Shown: piece after piece, positions 61,249-64,000 of the stretch
Layout of the letters: every line of letters starts with the position of its first letter
Numbering within the stretch: position 1 is the stretch's first letter
Assembly: GCF_001879205.1 (NCBI RefSeq)
Contig: NZ_MLFK01000010.1
Coordinates: 186,001 to 250,000, forward strand
Reading direction: 5' to 3'
DNA length: 64,000 nucleotides
DNA from: Flavobacterium johnsoniae
GTDB taxonomy: Bacteria > Bacteroidota > Bacteroidia > Flavobacteriales > Flavobacteriaceae
Notes under the pieces: model-generated
Database searches by the model: none
What the model was told of the DNA's origin: nothing
What the model saw: only the letters and a program-made list of their open reading frames with translations
Made by a program: the position numbers and the translations under genes

Positions 61249-64000
61249 ATGAAATTACGCTGTAAAACAACCATGTTTGACAGTGAAAAGAAATCATCTT
61301 TTTTTCACTTGTCAAAAAAAACAATTATGATCATGCGAATCAGTTTATTCCACATTTTCTTACTGACCTGTGGTACTCATATGGTCTTTGCTACCGAAAT
61401 GAGCGGTCAAAATTTAGAATCAATATCTGTTGACATTGAACTTCACAATCAGGATATTAAGACTTTATTTAAAACAATAGAAAATAAAACGGGATTACTG
61501 TTTGCTTATCAGCCGCAAATCATAAAAGATTTTCCAAAAGTAACTACACCCAGAGGACGCCGAAGTGTTAGTGACCTTTTAAACTCTGTATTTCAGGGCA
61601 GTAATTTAGTTTATAAACAAGTAGATAAAAATGTTGTTATCTACAAAAAAGAAACTCCCAAAACTGCTGCAAAAACAGAGAATGACGATGATGCAAATTA
61701 TATGCTTACCGGAAAAGTTCTGGATGAAAACGGACAGCCTCTTCCCGGTGTTTCTATAGCTGTCGCAGGCAGTAATAAACAAGGGATTTCAGATTTTGAC
61801 GGGCAGTTTTACATTGAATTACCATCAGGGAAACACGTACTAAAAGTATCTTATCTGGGATATAAAACACAGCAGGTTACCGTTGAAAACCAAACCTCTA
61901 TTACCATCAAAATGCAGCCCGATCTGGCTAAACTGGATGAAATCGTAGTAATTGGTTACGGTACCACCACCAGAAGAACTTCAACTGGATCTGTAGTGAA
62001 GATTACATCTGAAGATATTCAAAAACAACCCGTAACCAATATTTTGCAAACACTGCAAGGAAGGACTCCGGGAGTTTTTGTAACTCAGACTTCGGGTTAT
62101 GCGGGAAGTGATATGAATATCAGTATTCGAGGCCGAAATTTTATTGAAGGCAGCAACATTCCGCTTTATATTGTTGATGGTGTTCCATACATTGGAGACG
62201 ACATTAAACAGCAGGTACAGGATCAAAATGTAATTAGAGGTGCTCAAAAATCGACGAGTCCGCTAAACATTATTAATCCAAATGATATCGAAAGCATCGA
62301 AATTTTAAAAGATGCTGATGCAACTGCTATTTACGGTTCAAGAGGTGCAAATGGTGTTGTACTTATTACTACTAAAAAAGGAAAATCCGGAAAAACAGAG
62401 TTTACTATAACGACCAACTCAGGGGTTTCGGAAGTAGTACATATGGCAAAAATGTTAGATACTCCCTCTTATCTAAACATGCTGCAAACTGCTTTGAATA
62501 ATAATGGCAACGTTGCTGATGTTGATAGTAACGGTATTGCTATTACAGACTGGGATCCTAATGCTTATACCAACTGGCAGAAAAAGTTAATTGGAGGAAC
62601 TGCAAATTTCAATAACTATTCGGCATCCTTAAAAGGCGGGAACGAAACAACTAATTTTCTTTTAAGCGGTGCTTATCATAAAGAAACTACGGTTGTGCCT
62701 GGGGATTTCAGTTATGATAAATTTTCTACTAACTTCAATATCAATCACAGTACATTAGACAGGAAATTAAAAATTGGAGCTTCTGTAATTTTTGCAACAG
62801 ATAATAACAAACTACCTTTTTTTGATATCACAACTTATGCGCTGGGTACTGCTCCTAACCGTCCGTTATACAATGAAGATGGCAGTTATTACTGGTCACC
62901 GGATTATTTTAGTGACATAAATCCTCTTGCCGCTTTGGAGAAAAGAGTTGACGATAAAGGACTCAATTTAATTACCAGCTTTAATCTTCAATACGAAATT
63001 GAAAAAGGACTTTCTTTCAAAACAGATTTAGGATATGGCAGAGCGCAGATGCAGACGAAACAATTTATGCCGGGCTCTGCAACCAATCATGTTTATGCCG
63101 AAGCAAACGGAAGTAATGTAAACTTTCAAAGATCTTATACGGTTTCAACCAATAATACCAATAATTTTACTGTTGAACCACAGCTTAACTACACAACAGA
63201 ATTATGGAAAGGAAACTTAACAGCACTTGTTGGAGGATCATGGCAGAATAGAAAATCAGAAATGCCGTCTTACGTTAATTCAAGCGGTTATAGTGCAGAT
63301 AATTTAATTGGCAACTTAGGTACGGCAGAAAGTGTAACTGCCAGCAATGGAAGTGTAGAATATAAATACATTTCTCTTTTCAGCAGACTTAACTATAATA
63401 TTCAAAACAGGTATATTCTAAACGTTAACTTTAGAAGAGATGGTTCATCCCGTTTTGGAGCAAATAATCGTTTTGGAAATTTTGGATCTGTAGGTGCTGC
63501 CTGGGTTTTTACTCAGGAGAAATTCTTAAGCAATCTTGCATGGTTAAGCTTTGGAAAGCTGCGTTCCAGTTATGGAGAAATTGGAAGTGATGAAATTGGA
63601 GATTATCAATATGCCGAAACTTTTGACACTCGTACATACGGCAACGGAAATGCTTCTATGTCTGCAGCACGAATTGCAAACCCTAACATTAAATGGGGAT
63701 TAACAAAGAAATTTGAAGCCGCGCTCGATTTAAGTTTCCTTAATGATCGTATCTCTTTTACTGCAGCTTATTATAAAAATACTTCGAGTAACCAGTTGGT
63801 AAGCTATACTCTTAGTGCACAGGCAGGTTTTACAACTTATACGGCAAACTTACCGGCTGAAGTTGAAAATACAGGATGGGAATTTACTCTTGGTACAACA
63901 AATATTCATACTAAAAATTTAAATTGGTCAACTTCTTTTAATATTTCTACCAATTCTAACAAATTAGTATCATTTCCCGGAATAGAGTTTACCAGCTATT
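61249..64000 (+). CDS. SusC-type TonB-dependent transducer with STN domain (partial, runs off the window)
   Basis: The first 917 codons of an outer-membrane receptor-transporter are present and no stop is met before the window ends. The start is at 61249 (MKLRCKTTMF). After an extended N-region and signal peptide (about 28-50, ending MVFA) come the STN domain (about 55-108, VDIELHNQDIKTLFKTIENKTG), a carboxypeptidase-regulatory-like sandwich (about 145-230), the TonB-box-like segment DEIVVIGYGT, the plug (GRTPGVFVTQTSGYAG, LKDADATAIYGSRGANGVV) and the first part of the barrel. The STN domain pairs with the FecR protein just upstream, so this receptor is expected both to import and to signal. 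A SusD gene likely follows outside the window. Confidence 0.93.
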   Translation, partial: MKLRCKTTMFDSEKKSSFFHLSKKTIMIMRISLFHIFLLTCGTHMVFATEMSGQNLESISVDIELHNQDIKTLFKTIENKTGLLFAYQPQIIKDFPKVTTPRGRRSVSDLLNSVFQGSNLVYKQVDKNVVIYKKETPKTAAKTENDDDANYMLTGKVLDENGQPLPGVSIAVAGSNKQGISDFDGQFYIELPSGKHVLKVSYLGYKTQQVTVENQTSITIKMQPDLAKLDEIVVIGYGTTTRRTSTGSVVKITSEDIQKQPVTNILQTLQGRTPGVFVTQTSGYAGSDMNISIRGRNFIEGSNIPLYIVDGVPYIGDDIKQQVQDQNVIRGAQKSTSPLNIINPNDIESIEILKDADATAIYGSRGANGVVLITTKKGKSGKTEFTITTNSGVSEVVHMAKMLDTPSYLNMLQTALNNNGNVADVDSNGIAITDWDPNAYTNWQKKLIGGTANFNNYSASLKGGNETTNFLLSGAYHKETTVVPGDFSYDKFSTNFNINHSTLDRKLKIGASVIFATDNNKLPFFDITTYALGTAPNRPLYNEDGSYYWSPDYFSDINPLAALEKRVDDKGLNLITSFNLQYEIEKGLSFKTDLGYGRAQMQTKQFMPGSATNHVYAEANGSNVNFQRSYTVSTNNTNNFTVEPQLNYTTELWKGNLTALVGGSWQNRKSEMPSYVNSSGYSADNLIGNLGTAESVTASNGSVEYKYISLFSRLNYNIQNRYILNVNFRRDGSSRFGANNRFGNFGSVGAAWVFTQEKFLSNLAWLSFGKLRSSYGEIGSDEIGDYQYAETFDTRTYGNGNASMSAARIANPNIKWGLTKKFEAALDLSFLNDRISFTAAYYKNTSSNQLVSYTLSAQAGFTTYTANLPAEVENTGWEFTLGTTNIHTKNLNWSTSFNISTNSNKLVSFPGIEFTSY

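Overview
The window is from a low-GC member of the Bacteroidota, most likely a Flavobacterium-type flavobacterium. Four things point there: SusC/SusD pairs, promoters of the TTG / TAnnTTTG type, AT-rich intergenic DNA without Shine-Dalgarno sequences, and secreted proteins ending their signal peptides in ..AQ. No tRNA, rRNA, CRISPR array, transposase or phage gene was seen.

Layout. (1) 0.1-30.6 kb, all on the minus strand: a large pectin utilisation locus. It has a SusC/SusD pair, two PL1 pectate lyases, a CE8 pectin methylesterase, a GH127 beta-L-arabinofuranosidase, a DUF5703 enzyme, an SGNH acetylesterase, a GH106 and a GH78 alpha-L-rhamnosidase, a LacZ-type GH2 beta-galactosidase and two beta-propeller (GH43-like) proteins. 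(2) 31-37 kb: an AraC regulator divergent from an Fsr-type MFS exporter, a soluble phosphatidylserine-decarboxylase-family enzyme, and an orphan coiled-coil lipoprotein. (3) 37-45.7 kb: a second pectin block with a frameshifted SSS symporter, a Gfo/Idh/MocA dehydrogenase and a beta-helix protein (GH141-like) fused to a rhamnose-mutarotase-like domain. Divergent from it is a GH28-PL10 operon. (4) 45.8-50.7 kb, minus strand: a non-phosphorylating L-fucose (or similar 6-deoxyhexose) pathway with dehydrogenase, lactonase, 2-keto-3-deoxy-fuconate dehydrogenase, FAH-type hydrolase and a Zn-alcohol dehydrogenase. (5) 51-58.9 kb, plus strand and divergent: solute-binding-like protein, CoA-transferase, CoA-transferase, solute-binding-like protein, Gfo/Idh/MocA, MaoC hydratase, FucP permease. 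(6) 59.2 kb to the end: ECF sigma factor, FecR anti-sigma factor and an STN-domain SusC receptor that runs off the window.

How it fits together: surface and periplasmic enzymes cut homogalacturonan and rhamnogalacturonan, and SusCD, SSS and FucP import the products. The 45.8-58.9 kb gene pair then degrades a deoxy sugar such as L-fucose to pyruvate and lactate. The fuconate dehydratase expected in that route is absent. In its place sits an unusual set of two class III CoA-transferases, a MaoC hydratase and two solute-binding-fold proteins that lack signal peptides and have no ABC permease or ATPase nearby. This is the best candidate for an undescribed system in the window. A palindrome (TGTAATCGATTA core) lies at the -7 box of both the GH28 operon and the fucose operon, suggesting common repression.

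The intergenic gaps are unusual too. Nearly every one is filled with imperfect palindromes or 7-9 bp degenerate tandem repeats, several of which recur at distant places in the window.
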